This document shows positions 50,312 through 60,555 of a stretch of DNA of 64,000 bases, piece after piece. Both the position numbers and the translations under genes were made by a program. Every line of letters begins with the position of its first letter. Positions within the stretch are counted from its first letter, which is position 1. Origin of the DNA: Ostrinia nubilalis (Eukaryota > Arthropoda > Insecta > Lepidoptera > Crambidae); assembly GCF_963855985.1 (NCBI RefSeq), contig NC_087110.1, positions 8,113,001-8,177,000 on the forward strand. The letters are read 5' to 3'. Under the pieces are notes generated by a model. It was not told the DNA's origin. It saw nothing but the letters and a program-made list of their open reading frames with translations, and ran no database searches.

Positions 50312-52791
50312 ATGGTGTTAGAAAATGAGCAACTTAATTATACACAACAATGGGCAGCACCTCGATCGGTAAGTACCTACATTTTGCTCTGCAATCTTAT
50401 GAATAAGTACTAGCCTTGCCAAACTTCTGAATTGCCATTCTCATGGCGGGTTGTCTTGAAATGAATGTTCCGCTATTATCTGTGGTTCAACCCTGGACAG
50501 TGTGGACAGCCAGGCCCGATTCGATTGTAAGAAACTAGTCGATGGTACAGCGCAATGGAGGCATGAGCGAAACAACAATTATGTTGACAATCCAGCTGGT
50601 TTTGGTGTAAATCTAAGGAATTATTTACTTTGACACTATCTCCCTGCTCTCAATGAAAGCTTGTTTTGTTTTGTTTTTTGGAACTAAGACTACTAGATTA
50701 TTATTTTTTGTAACTAAGTTTGTAACACGTCATAATTAATTATTATAACAACAATGCTTATTTACTAAAGCTGTTTAACCCTACCCTCTGACCCAAAATT
50801 CTACTAACAGCACATAATATTGAATTATCATTTTTTTTATGGTTTGCGGCTCAATTTATTCAACGCACAGGAGTATGTGTGGCATGGCATGCAATGAATC
50901 TATTTATTTTTACAGGTTACAGCTCATGATCTTATATGCACAACATGTTGGACCCAAGCCCAAGATACAACACAAATGCATCTACTTCAAATCTTAGCAG
51001 AAAATGTGTGCTTTGCAGTAGAACACTAGAGCCTAGAACACGTTCACATCAGCTCATGTCCCTGAGAACTAACACTCAACATCATATTAACATCAGGAAC
51101 ATAATTTGTGGAACGACTAACTCCATTAGAGGTAATGCACGCTAAAGTCCTTATTTAATAAAATGTTATTGGCTATACAATCAGTCTAATTCTTGTAAAG
51201 TTATTGGTTTCTGTAAATTAATAAATACTAAAATAAAATAATTTAAGTGCGGGACATTAAAAAACTGATAATTTTTTTAAACTTATTTCTAATTATTATT
51301 ATTTTTAAACAGGTTACTGCAAATGACTACATCTGTGGGGCTTGTCACTCATTATTGCAAAGAGATACCACACCTACTTCACAAGACTCTCCAGATATGC
51401 CAACCGGTGCCCCGGTAGGTCACCAACAAGTTTGTGTTGGATGTGGTTGTTCATTATTGCGAACTTGAAGTCATTGTTTGGATACAGAGAATAATCAAGA
51501 TATATTAAACATTGTTCGAAATTGGATTCAACCCAGAGAGGTAAGAGCCCTGCCAGTTTTATAATACATAAAAATAATTATGCCGGTTTATTATAATAAT
51601 AAAAAAGGTTTTTTCCGAATCAGCCTTCCCATCCTTCAACTCCTTCCATTGCTTTCAATCTGCCACTACTCTCATCCATACAGGTTATACAGGGTGGAAA
51701 CGATAAGTGATCTCACTCGATTATTTCTAAACTACACAAGATATCGAAAAACTGGTTACTCATCCTGAAAGTGCTTCACGAGCTCTTTCTAACGGTATCA
51801 GTAAATAGTTACAGAATTAACTGGATCTATCCGAAAATTCAATGTTTTCAGCCTCCATACTAAATGTATGCCAGCCACACAATATTAAAAGTGTTATAGA
51901 TCACTTATCGTTTCCACCCTGTATAATACAAATAGACTTATATTATTAAAATATTGCAATATTATTACTTACATAATATTAAACATAATTTTTACTATTA
52001 TAAAGCCAGTTAAAAATTCCCTGAGCCAAATAAACTCAGTAAAGTTTTATTTATACTTCCTGCATAACAACAGACTACTCTTTTAAACTACCACTATTCT
52101 CACTCTCAATCCTCGTTCCTCATTCATCCCTTTCGTTTCCTCCATAGACCAATCATTCCTCATCATTCAGCGTTCAAATCATAAATTATCTTTCATCACT
52201 CATCTTACTATTCCGTTACACACAAAAGTCGTTAATCCTATATAAATATTGCTCTTCTTATTGTTGAACTGTGAATCTGATGTTTTATTTTATTTTCAGA
52301 TTCGTCCTTCAGATCTTCTTTGCCATAGATACTATCAGAGAGCACGAATTACTACAGTTGGTGCTTATTTAATGAAGCTGAGGACCGGTGATTCAGATGA
52401 CAGAATAGCTACATTACTTGGCATTTCAAGGAGTACTCTTACAAAATATGTAATGAAAGCACGCAGTATGATGGAGGAACATTTCGTACCAGCACATTTA
52501 GGGTTACAACATATTAGTAGAGAGGAAGTAGCCCAAAGAAACCTTTATGTTCCAGTCTCTTTTCGGGAAGCCAGGAAACGATTTACCACAAAGAAAGGCT
52601 ATTGTCATCATGGATGGTACATACATACATTTATGTGCAAAAAAGTAGCAATTATGCATACCAAAAAAAAAACTTATTCCCTATACAAATATCGGAATCT
52701 CGTTAAACCATTTATGGTACTTTGTTGTGATGGCGACATCATTGATGTATTGGGCCCATATTTAATAGAAAATGTAGAACATGACCATTAA
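50312..52791 (+). pseudogene. Decayed multi-exon transposase-like gene (zinc modules, HTH, partial DDE)
   Basis: Four exons can be proposed from splice signals: 50312-50368, 50916-51131, 51313-51540 and 52300-52791, all phase 0 by length. Exons 2 and 3 both begin V-T-A-x-D and each encode a C-x2-C pair, a second C-x2-C and an R-T-R-S-H-like motif, so they are repeated zinc-binding modules. Exon 4 begins with an I-R-P-S-D-L-L-C segment of the same kind. It then has M-K-L-R-T-G-D-S-D-D-R-I-A-T-L-L-G-I-S-R (helix-turn-helix, HTH_Tnp_4-like), and then K-T-Y-S-L-Y-K-Y-R-N-L and C-C-D-G-D-I-I-D-V, typical of DDE_Tnp_4 nucleases. Damage: exon 3 has TGA where exon 2 has the central Arg of R-T-R-S-H (CGA to TGA would be one CpG transition); the second Cys pair of exon 2 is in another frame; the first catalytic Asp motif (near 52606) is out of frame; the frame stops at 52789-52791, before any catalytic Glu. 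Family names are from memory. Confidence 0.7.
51690..51921. mobile_element. FamE MITE with TA duplication, in an intron
   Basis: CAGGGTGGAAACGATAAGTG and, inverted, the same 18-20 bases at the right end, with TA on each side. 232 bp, non-coding. It lies in the third intron of the transposase-like gene; the intact copy that explains 26290-26950. Confidence 0.88.
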
Positions 52792-53057
52792 TAAATAATA
52801 AGTACCTACATACGTATTTTCATTTATACCTACATAACTGCCTACTTACCCTTGGGTCGGAATAAAGATATTTTTGGATTTAAATGTAAGTAAAATATAT
52901 TAACTTCTTTTTAAAAAATGTTTGGCTTTTCCGTAGGCATTCCTATTTTTCCAATACGCAAAGTTCTATTTGCTGCTATTCATACGGTTTGACAAAGGGG
53001 TTCTTTATCGATCTACGATTTAAAGTGTAATTAAGACGTCTCTCCTACATATCTATA
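52792..53057. other. AT-rich spacer
   Basis: No polyadenylation context clearly linked to the preceding gene, although AATAAAG occurs near 52862. Confidence 0.35.
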
Positions 53058-54034
53058 CCTACTTATAATAAATCTGTAGAGAGGTCAATTCTGTACATGA
53101 AATATAATTTTCAAAATAACTATCAGGGGGTGATACCTACTGATGCCAAAAATGCAATCAGTAAAATTTTTGTCTGTCTGTCTGTCCGTCTGTATGTTCC
53201 TTATAGAAACAAAAACTACTCGACGGATTTTAACGAAACTTGGTACAATTATTCTTCATACTCCTGGGCAGGTTATAGTATACTTAGGAATTCTCACGGG
53301 AACAAGAATTAGCGGGAAAATCCTTTTGTATGAAAAATCTAAACCGCTTAAGTTAGACGCTTTAAATTTCGCACGTAGGTACTTTAGTAAACTAATTCCC
53401 ACGGGAACGGGAATTCGCATTATTATACATATAATTCTTGACAATAAATAGTTTTATTAGCAACTAGCGGCCGCCCGCGACTTCGTACGCGTGGATCCCG
53501 TTTTACCCCCTTCATCTATCTTACGCGGTTTAGATTTTTTCGTTCAAATGTTTTTTCCCGTTCACGTGGGAATTTTGCAATATTCTGTTGTAACTAAGCT
53601 TTAAGTTTATTAAGATACCTACATGTCAAATTTCAAGCGTCTAACTAAAGCGGTTTAGATTTTTCATACAAAGGGATTTTCCCACGAATTCCAGTTCCCG
53701 TGGGAATTAGTTTACTAAAGTACCTACGTGCGAAATTTAAAGCGTCTAACTTAAGCGTTTAGATTTTTCATACAAAAGGATTTTCCCGCTAATTCCTGTT
53801 CCCGTGGGAATTCCTAAGTATACTATAACCTGCCCAGGAGTATGAAGAATAATTGTACCAAGTTTCGTTAAAATCCGTCGAGTAGTTTTTGTTTCTATAA
53901 GGAACATACAGACAGACAGACAGACAAAAATTTTACTGATTGCATTTTTGGCATCAGTATCACCCCCTGATAGTTATTTTGAAAATATATTTCATGTACA
54001 GAGTTGACCTCTCTACAGATTTATTATAAGTAGG
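53058..54034. repeat. Large inverted duplication (about 360-bp arms) with FamF in the spacer
   Basis: The left arm (53058 to about 53420: CCTACTTATAATAAATCTGT, then GGGGGTGATACC) is repeated in inverse from about 53682 to 54034. By eye the arms are about 97 percent identical, including a TGTCTGTCTGTCTG microsatellite and CCCACGGGAAC words. The spacer holds a FamF head (53463-53511) and more of the CCCGTGGGAATT-type retroposon. It looks like a head-to-head pair of one retroposon or a fold-back element. A plus-strand frame in the left arm has no functional motif. Confidence 0.85.
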
Positions 54035-54655
54035 GTAGACCGGGTACAATAGTACCACGGGTCAATAGTACCATCGGCGATATTTCTTCATACAAGCGAC
54101 GTTAGGTTGTGTACATAGCGTCAGAATATGCGCTTTTTGTGTTTCCATCCGCTCACCAGTCGGCGGCGCTTGCGCTGAGTAACGAAGATGTACAGGAAGG
54201 ATTTTTGTTTTTTGCCCAGCCGCAGTAAGTTTTTACGTCAAATATATGGAGCCCATAAGTTGCCTAATATGATATTTGTTACAAGGTATTGTTGTCAATA
54301 GTTTATCCAGGCTCTAAACTTTGTATCGACAGCGAATAATTGGCATTCACTGTGAAAATGACTGAATTTTAGGTGAAGTTCTCTTGACTACCCACTTGGA
54401 ACAATTGTACCAGTCTCCATGGGGTCAATTGTAGCGGTACAATCAACCCCGTGGTACAATTAAGCCCCGGAACCTTATTTTATACTTACTACATAATATT
54501 TTAAATTGGTTATAATAAAATAAGTTATTATAAAACATTCACGTGCTTATTATTTTTACAATTTTAGGCATACCTACCAGGCATTAAACCCTTCTGAATA
54601 TGTACATTTTAGCTTAATTCAGTAAGTAACTAAGTATTTGAACGTTTTGTTTTAG

Positions 54656-54754
54656 ATGCCTCGGCGTAGAGTCAAAAGTACGGATCGCGGATCAACGGAT
54701 CTATTCCTTCATGAACAGGCTTATGAAAAAAATCTTGAAAGGTCGAAGCAGTAG
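54656..54754 (+). pseudogene. Remnant N-terminus of a pogo-type transposase
   Basis: An ATG right after a TTTTGTTTTAG acceptor-like sequence opens a 32-codon frame that begins M-P-R-R-R-V-K-S-T-D-R-G-S. Basic M-P-R..R-G starts are typical of pogo/Jerky transposases just before the CENP-B-type helix-turn-helix. It ends at TAG; the DNA-binding and DDE domains are absent, so internal deletion made the element non-autonomous. Assignment rests on the motif plus TIR context. Confidence 0.5.
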
Positions 54755-55106
54755 TAGATATAAATAATCAGGGTCAATTGTACCAGGGGTCAATTGTACC
54801 CTCATACAAAAGTAGATTTTTCAGTTTTGATATTTCTATCATTGTTATTATGCTTATTGTTGTTTCAGAAGCAATATCCGAGCCAAATAGATGGCATATT
54901 ATGTAGAAACAGTTAGTTTTTTCGTTTTTATGGAAGAAAAGTTATTGTTTTGTTTTTAAACTTAAATGTTGATTTTTCATATTTGTTCCTAAATATTTTC
55001 GATCTCAATTAATAAATACTGATGATTGTAGGAGATTAAGAGTACAGAATACCAATAAAGGTGATGATTAGATAAACATAACTACTTTTATTGCCTCATA
55101 TATTAT

Positions 55107-55232
55107 TGTTGTAATACAGATAACAAAATGTCTGACAGTGCTGCCACCTAGTGTATGTATGTGTAATGTGTACTAACTACGGGTTTGTCAAATAAATAAT
55201 AGTCTGTGCTGAACAACCAATGCGTTTTATTA
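55107..55232 (+). repeat. copia 5' LTR, 126 bp
   Basis: Starts TGTTGTAATACAGATAACAA and ends AATGCGTTTTATTA, identical at all 126 positions to 59284-59409. It contains AATAAA (55191-55196) as the probable polyadenylation signal. It is preceded by the target duplication ATTAT (55102-55106). The 3' terminus is TA rather than the usual CA. Confidence 0.92.
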
Positions 55233-55246
55233 GGTTATGGGCCCAG
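55233..55246 (+). promoter_or_regulatory. Primer-binding site for initiator tRNA-Met (internal)
   Basis: GGTTATGGGCCCAG follows the LTR directly. It is complementary to the anticodon-stem region of initiator tRNA-Met rather than to its 3' end. This half-tRNA priming is known for Drosophila copia; the match here is by sequence memory. Confidence 0.8.
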
Positions 55247-55301
55247 TCCCGACTTTTTTTTGTAAAAATTACCAGTTTAATTCACATTGAGTTGCACAAG
55301 A

Positions 55302-58300
55302 ATGGCTGTGAACTTGTTAGTAAACGTTCCCAAGTTACGCGGACGAGAAAATTATGACGAATGGGCTTTTGCCGCCGAAAATTACCTCCTCCTAGAAGGC
55401 TTGGAAAACAGCATCAAGCAGGAAGATTGTGATGGCGTCAACGCTTCAAATGATGCGAAGACAAAGGCAAAATTGATTATGACCATCGATCCGTCATTAT
55501 ATGTCCATATAAAAGGCGTAAACTCAACCAAGGCATTATGGGACAAACTCAAGAATATGTTTGACGACTCCGGTTTTACTCGCAGAATAAGTTTACTCAG
55601 AAACCTGATCTCAATAAGACTCGAAAACTGTGATAACATGACTGCATACGTTACTCAGATAATAGAAACATCTCAAAAACTTAGCGGAACCGGGTTCAAC
55701 ATAAATGATGAGTGGGTGGGCTCATTGCTTTTGGCCGGTTTACCAGAGAAATATGCGCCGATGATAATGGCCATTGAACACTCCGGAATTAATATAACAG
55801 CAGATGCAATCAAAACAAAATTATTGGATTTAGAAGTCAGTACCGGAAGTGAAAATTGCATAGAAACAGCATTTGCCGCCAAACACGTGCAGCGTAACAA
55901 ATATGGCGTCTCTCATTCGTACAACAACAAAAGTAATAATTCAGCAATGAGAAATACGCAAGCTGAGTCAAGTAATTCAAGTGTGAAATCGACCAATGGA
56001 AAGACAATAACTTGCTATAATTGTAAAAATGTTGGCCACTTCAAGAATAAATGCCCATACAAGAACAAAGCATTCCAGAAAAATAAACAAATGAATGCAT
56101 TTAGTGCCGTATTTTTGAATGGCTCATTTAGTAAGCAAGATTGGTACATTGACTCCGGGGCAAGTTTTCATATGACATGCAACAAAGACTGGTTGAGAAA
56201 TGTGTCTGAAAATCCACAAGTTACAAGTATTATGGTTGCCAACAACAACAAAGTTGAGGTTATGTGTTGTGGTGAAGTACAAGTTACAACTTCTGTACAA
56301 GGCAAAGAGTGTGATGTGATCATAAAGGATGTGCTGTATGTACCCAGCTTGGCCACCAACCTGATATCTGTGAGCCAAATGATCAACAATGGAAGCAAAC
56401 CATCTTTCAAGTCTGATGAATGCCGTGTATACAACCAAAACAATATGTTGATAGCTACAGCATCACTGGAGAATGGCATTTACAAGTTGAACTTGAGTGA
56501 AAATACCAGTTCTTGTCCAGCAGTAGCAGCAGTGGTTGACAACAGAACTTGGCATAGACGGATGGCACATATCAACAGCAGAGCTCTCAATTTGATGAAA
56601 AATGGAGCAGTTGAAGGCATAAATTTTCCTGATGAAAGCAACATAAACATGACAAGCTGTAAAGTGTGTTGTGAAGGGAAGGCCACCAGGTTACCTTTCA
56701 CACATGTTGGCACAAGAAGCTCTGATGTTCTGGAAGTGATACATGCTGACATTTGCGGCCCAATGGAGACAAAGTCAATTGGAGGCTCCCGCTACTTTCT
56801 GACTTTAGTAGATGATTATAGCCGCATGTTGTTCATCTATTTTTTGAAGAGTAAAGATGAAGCACTGAATTGTTTTAAGGAATTTAAGAGTATGGTAGAA
56901 AACCAAAAGAATAAAACAATTCAAGTATTTAGAACAGACAATGGTAAGGAATTCTGCAACAGTGCCTTTGATAGTTTTTTGAAGAGTTGTGGAATAATAC
57001 ACCAGAGAACCAACCCCTATACTCCGGAACAAAATGGTTTAGCTGAAAGACTAAATCGTACCATCATAGAAAAAGCAAGATGCTTACTGTTTGACGCAAA
57101 TCTAACAAAGAGGTTCTGGGCAGAGGCTTCGCACACAGCTGTATACCTGAGAAACCGTTCTATTTGTGCAGGTTTGAACAGCAAGACCCCTTATGAAATG
57201 TGGACAGGGCAGAAACCAAACCTTGAACATGTTCGCATCTTTGGTAGCAAGGTTATGGTCCACACTCCCAAGGAAAAGAGGTTAAAATGGGACAGAAAAG
57301 CTACAGAATACATATTGATTGGTTACCAAGATAATGTCAAGGGTTACAGAGTATATAATCCTAGCAATGGCACGATAACAACAAGTAGAAATGTCATAAT
57401 AATGGAAAACAAAGATGATGATCACTGCAGCAATAGTCAAATGTTGGTAGAAAACAGTGAAGAGATATTGCAAAATGTAGTTTCAGAGGGAAATTGTGAA
57501 CAGAATACCTCAGATGAAGAAATGGATAAATCTCTAGAATACCATGATGTTGAAACTACTGTACCAACTGCAGAGGAACCTGAACCTGAAATACAGCCAC
57601 CACCACCTGTAACACAGGAAGAATCTGGACGTGGAAAGAGAATAAGAAGACCACCTAAGAAGTATGGTTTTCTAAACATGACAGTTGCTAATGAAAATGA
57701 AATGGATGAAGGTTTTTTGACATTTACTGAAGCTATGAGTGGATCTGAACAGGAAAGTTGGAAGAAAGCTATCGCAGAAGAATTAAGATCATTTGAAGAA
57801 AACAGTGCATGGGAGTTAGTTAGTGTACCTGAAAATGGAACTCTAGTAAAATGCAAGTGGGTGTTTAAAAAGAAAAGTGATGTGGACAATAAAGTGCGTT
57901 ACAGAGCTCGATTAGTGGCGAAAGGGTATTCGCAAGTGCCTGGTGTAGATTATGAAGAGACATTCTCTCCCGTTGTGAGACACTCGACATTGAGACTCTT
58001 GTTTGCCTTGTCAGTGAAATTAGGACTTAATATAAGTCACTTAGATGTTACCACTGCATTTTTGAATGGTGAGTTGAAGGAAAACATTTTTATGGAATTA
58101 CCTGAAGGTTTTAATAATGCTAAAGATTGTAATTGTGATAATAAAGTTTTGTTGTTGAAAAAGGCAATTTATGGCCTCAAGCAATCTTCTCGTGCATGGT
58201 ACCAAAAAGTTGACACTTGTTTGAATGACCTGGGTTTTAAAAGATCTGAGCTAGAGCCTTGCCTTTATACAAAAATGAGTAATGATGTAAAGTTAATTAT

Positions 58301-59249
58301 TGCCTTATATGTCGATGACTTTTTTGTGTTCTCAAATAATAGCACTGAAACTAGTAAATTAGTAGAAATATTGAGTCAAAAATTTAAGTTGAAAGATCTG
58401 GGTGAAATTAAAAATTGTTTGGGAATGCGTGTAACTGTTGATAAAGAACTGAATGTTATTAAATTAGACCAAGAGCAGTATATTGAGAAATTGTTAACAA
58501 AGTTTAATATGTCAAATTGTAAAATGTCTGATACTCCTATAGAAGTTAAAATTAATTTGGAAAAAGCTGAAGTTTGTGATAAACAATTACCATATCAAAG
58601 ATTAATTGGCAGTTTGATGTACCTTGCTGTGTTAACTAGGCCTGACATTGGATATGCTGTAAGTTTCTTAAGTCAATATAATAATTGTTATGATAATTGT
58701 CACTGGACACATGCAAAAAGGATCTTGAAATATCTAAAGAAAACTAAAAGTTATTGTATACAATATGTAAATGATAAATCAGAATTGCATGGTTTTGTTG
58801 ATGCCGACTGGGCAAGCAATTCTTTAGATAGAAAATCTTTTACTGGATATTGTTTTTTAATGTGTGGTTCTGTTATCTCTTGGCAAACTAAAAAACAGAG
58901 TACTGTCGCCTTGTCGAGCACCGAGGCAGAGTACATGGCGATTTCAGAAGCTTCCAGGGAAGCAATTTACTTGAGAAATTTGTTTATAGAAATTACTGGT
59001 GTGTCATGTACACTAAACTTGTTTAATGACAGTCAAAGTGCTCAAAAGTTGCTCAAAAATCAAATGTTATATAAAAGGTCCAAGCACATAGATGTGCGCC
59101 ATCATTTTGTCAAAGATCTAATCACCAGCAATATAATTAAAGTTAATTATTTAGACTCGGGTAAAATGCCAGCTGATGTCTTAACAAAAAGTTTGCCATC
59201 TGTAAAACATTATTTTCTGTTAGAAAAATTAGGTTTATGTTTGTTGTGA
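55302..59249 (+). CDS. copia Gag-Pol polyprotein (1315 aa), intact
   Basis: One open frame encodes all enzymes for retrotransposition by cytoplasmic reverse transcription and nuclear integration. The first ATG after the primer-binding site is at 55302; an in-frame TTG lies 15 bases upstream. Domains: gag-like (about 1-200); CCHC knuckle C238, C241, H246, C251; aspartic protease D-S-G with D284; zinc HHCC H418, H423, C453, C456; integrase D483, D546, E582 (D-x35-E spacing); reverse transcriptase about 840-1080 with Y-V-D-D at 1003-1006; RNase H with D1167, E1208, D1243. All catalytic residues that I can identify are present and there are no stops or frameshifts. Expression would come from the 5' LTR. 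Length is normal for copia (about 1300-1400 aa). Activity itself is inferred. Confidence 0.96.
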   Translation: MAVNLLVNVPKLRGRENYDEWAFAAENYLLLEGLENSIKQEDCDGVNASNDAKTKAKLIMTIDPSLYVHIKGVNSTKALWDKLKNMFDDSGFTRRISLLRNLISIRLENCDNMTAYVTQIIETSQKLSGTGFNINDEWVGSLLLAGLPEKYAPMIMAIEHSGINITADAIKTKLLDLEVSTGSENCIETAFAAKHVQRNKYGVSHSYNNKSNNSAMRNTQAESSNSSVKSTNGKTITCYNCKNVGHFKNKCPYKNKAFQKNKQMNAFSAVFLNGSFSKQDWYIDSGASFHMTCNKDWLRNVSENPQVTSIMVANNNKVEVMCCGEVQVTTSVQGKECDVIIKDVLYVPSLATNLISVSQMINNGSKPSFKSDECRVYNQNNMLIATASLENGIYKLNLSENTSSCPAVAAVVDNRTWHRRMAHINSRALNLMKNGAVEGINFPDESNINMTSCKVCCEGKATRLPFTHVGTRSSDVLEVIHADICGPMETKSIGGSRYFLTLVDDYSRMLFIYFLKSKDEALNCFKEFKSMVENQKNKTIQVFRTDNGKEFCNSAFDSFLKSCGIIHQRTNPYTPEQNGLAERLNRTIIEKARCLLFDANLTKRFWAEASHTAVYLRNRSICAGLNSKTPYEMWTGQKPNLEHVRIFGSKVMVHTPKEKRLKWDRKATEYILIGYQDNVKGYRVYNPSNGTITTSRNVIIMENKDDDHCSNSQMLVENSEEILQNVVSEGNCEQNTSDEEMDKSLEYHDVETTVPTAEEPEPEIQPPPPVTQEESGRGKRIRRPPKKYGFLNMTVANENEMDEGFLTFTEAMSGSEQESWKKAIAEELRSFEENSAWELVSVPENGTLVKCKWVFKKKSDVDNKVRYRARLVAKGYSQVPGVDYEETFSPVVRHSTLRLLFALSVKLGLNISHLDVTTAFLNGELKENIFMELPEGFNNAKDCNCDNKVLLLKKAIYGLKQSSRAWYQKVDTCLNDLGFKRSELEPCLYTKMSNDVKLIIALYVDDFFVFSNNSTETSKLVEILSQKFKLKDLGEIKNCLGMRVTVDKELNVIKLDQEQYIEKLLTKFNMSNCKMSDTPIEVKINLEKAEVCDKQLPYQRLIGSLMYLAVLTRPDIGYAVSFLSQYNNCYDNCHWTHAKRILKYLKKTKSYCIQYVNDKSELHGFVDADWASNSLDRKSFTGYCFLMCGSVISWQTKKQSTVALSSTEAEYMAISEASREAIYLRNLFIEITGVSCTLNLFNDSQSAQKLLKNQMLYKRSKHIDVRHHFVKDLITSNIIKVNYLDSGKMPADVLTKSLPSVKHYFLLEKLGLCLL

Positions 59250-59275
59250 TTTATTAAAATGAAACATTTTGTTAT

Positions 59276-59283
59276 AGAGGGGA
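59276..59283 (+). promoter_or_regulatory. Polypurine tract
   Basis: AGAGGGGA immediately before the 3' LTR, the normal start site for plus-strand DNA synthesis. Confidence 0.85.
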
Positions 59284-59409
59284 TGTTGTAATACAGATAA
59301 CAAAATGTCTGACAGTGCTGCCACCTAGTGTATGTATGTGTAATGTGTACTAACTACGGGTTTGTCAAATAAATAATAGTCTGTGCTGAACAACCAATGC
59401 GTTTTATTA
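59284..59409 (+). repeat. copia 3' LTR, 126 bp
   Basis: Identical to 55107-55232; followed by ATTAT, completing the target duplication. Confidence 0.92.
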
Positions 59410-59640
59410 ATTATTGGTACAATTGACCCGTTGTAGGGGTCAATTGTAACATGAGACATCGTTCAGTTCAAATTAGTTTTTCATTAAGTATTCGAAAGAA
59501 TAGTTCAACTCTGCATGCTTAAATTTGTAGCTTAAGAGTCTAGTTTTTACAGCATCCTAACAGAATAAGTTATATTTCATTAGATTTCTCAATATTGAAC
59601 AATTTCCAAAAAATGGTACTATTGTCCCCGGTCTACCCTA

Positions 59641-60338
59641 CCTATAGAAGATAGAAAATGGAAATGTACTTCTGTTATGCTAATAACCTCAAAATCTGAA
59701 GCATTTTTCCTATTGTAACGAATCTCCCGCTTATCCGTGCTTTAAGTATCTACCAATGATATTACAGAACTATAGATATGTTACGTTCATAGAAATTACG
59801 ATTTTAATCCGTGCCGAGCTATTCCAAATTGCACACATTGACAAATGTAACTGATAAGTGAAACAAAAGATACGAAATAGCACGCAAATGAAAGAGATAG
59901 CTATAGTTTTAACGATTCTGCACTAACTAATCTATGTCCGCAGCGCACGCATCCTTATCGCTCTGACGTCAAAACAAGATCGCTTTCTCTTTCTTAATTT
60001 GAACATGGCGCATGGCGCGATGGCGTCTTGATTGTTTGCATAAATAATTGAAAATATAAATACTAAATAATTTTGCATAATCACATGTGGTAAGAGATCC
60101 CTTGTATTTTGTTTACTTTAGAGTCATAATTGGTACACTTTCGAAACACACACGATGGCATTTTTTATTTATTTTGGTAAGAACACAGGAACTTACGGTG
60201 TGGTACACGCGATTGCGCACGACGCAGGCCACACGAAGACTAAACACAAGACGTCCCAATTGGGACGTATTTGAGTATTCACAGCGCGAGCGCTTATAAC
60301 ATATCTGCTTTTGTTTTTATATAATATCATTGGTATCT
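59641..60338. other. No recognised gene
   Basis: AT-rich with a GC-richer patch around 59935-60030. No TIR pair, family landmark or convincing frame was seen. Confidence 0.4.
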
Positions 60339-60555
60339 ACACTAATATTATAAAGAGGAAAACTTTGTTTGTTTGGTTGTAATGAATAGACTCAAAAACT
60401 ATTGGACCGTTTTTATTAAATTCTTTCACCATTCGAAAGCTACATTATCCACGAGTAACAGGCTAAATTTTATTTTGGAAAATAATAGGGTTCCGTAAAA
60501 TATGTAGGTACCTAATGTAGGCCACGCGCGCGAAGCCGCGAGCGAAAAGCTAGTG
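60339..60555 (-). repeat. FamG-like retroposon, antisense, (AAAC)n variant
   Basis: CTACACTAATATTATAAAGA is the reversed tail; TTTCACCATTCGAAAGCTAC, ATAGGGTTCCGTAAAATATG and the reversed head CGCGCGAAGCCGCGAGCGAA then AAGCTAG follow. Relative of 37430-37633. Confidence 0.75.

Larger units (their letters stand above)
55107..59409 (+). mobile_element. Complete copia-type LTR retrotransposon, 4303 bp
   Basis: Two identical LTRs enclose a primer-binding site, a single uninterrupted Gag-Pol frame and a polypurine tract. The 5-bp direct repeat ATTAT flanks the element (55102-55106, 59410-59414). Protease, integrase, reverse transcriptase and RNase H occur in the Ty1/copia order (integrase before RT). 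Identical LTRs, which are made as copies of one another at insertion, indicate a very recent event. It sits in the sense direction inside the pogo-like element. Confidence 0.95.
54033..59638 (+). mobile_element. pogo-like TIR element, about 1.3 kb without its copia insertion
   Basis: The ends GGGTAGACCGGGTACAATAG and, inverted, GGGTAGACCGGGGACAATAG then TACCA agree at 24 of 25 bases, and TA flanks both (54031-54032, 59639-59640). GGTCAATTGTACC-type words recur inside both halves. A short exon remains at 54656. TA target, TIR and the start of a CENP-B-type N-terminus point to the pogo group of Tc1/mariner. The element is split at 55107-59414 by a copia retrotransposon, and its left end abuts the inverted duplication. 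Confidence 0.85.

Noticed and set aside
53097..53451. Plus- and minus-strand frames of 62-102 codons
   Set aside because: They lie in the inverted duplication of a retroposon and include a translated TGTC microsatellite.
57437..57889. 150-codon minus-strand frame
   Set aside because: Shadow of the copia polyprotein on the opposite strand; codon pattern follows the plus-strand gene.
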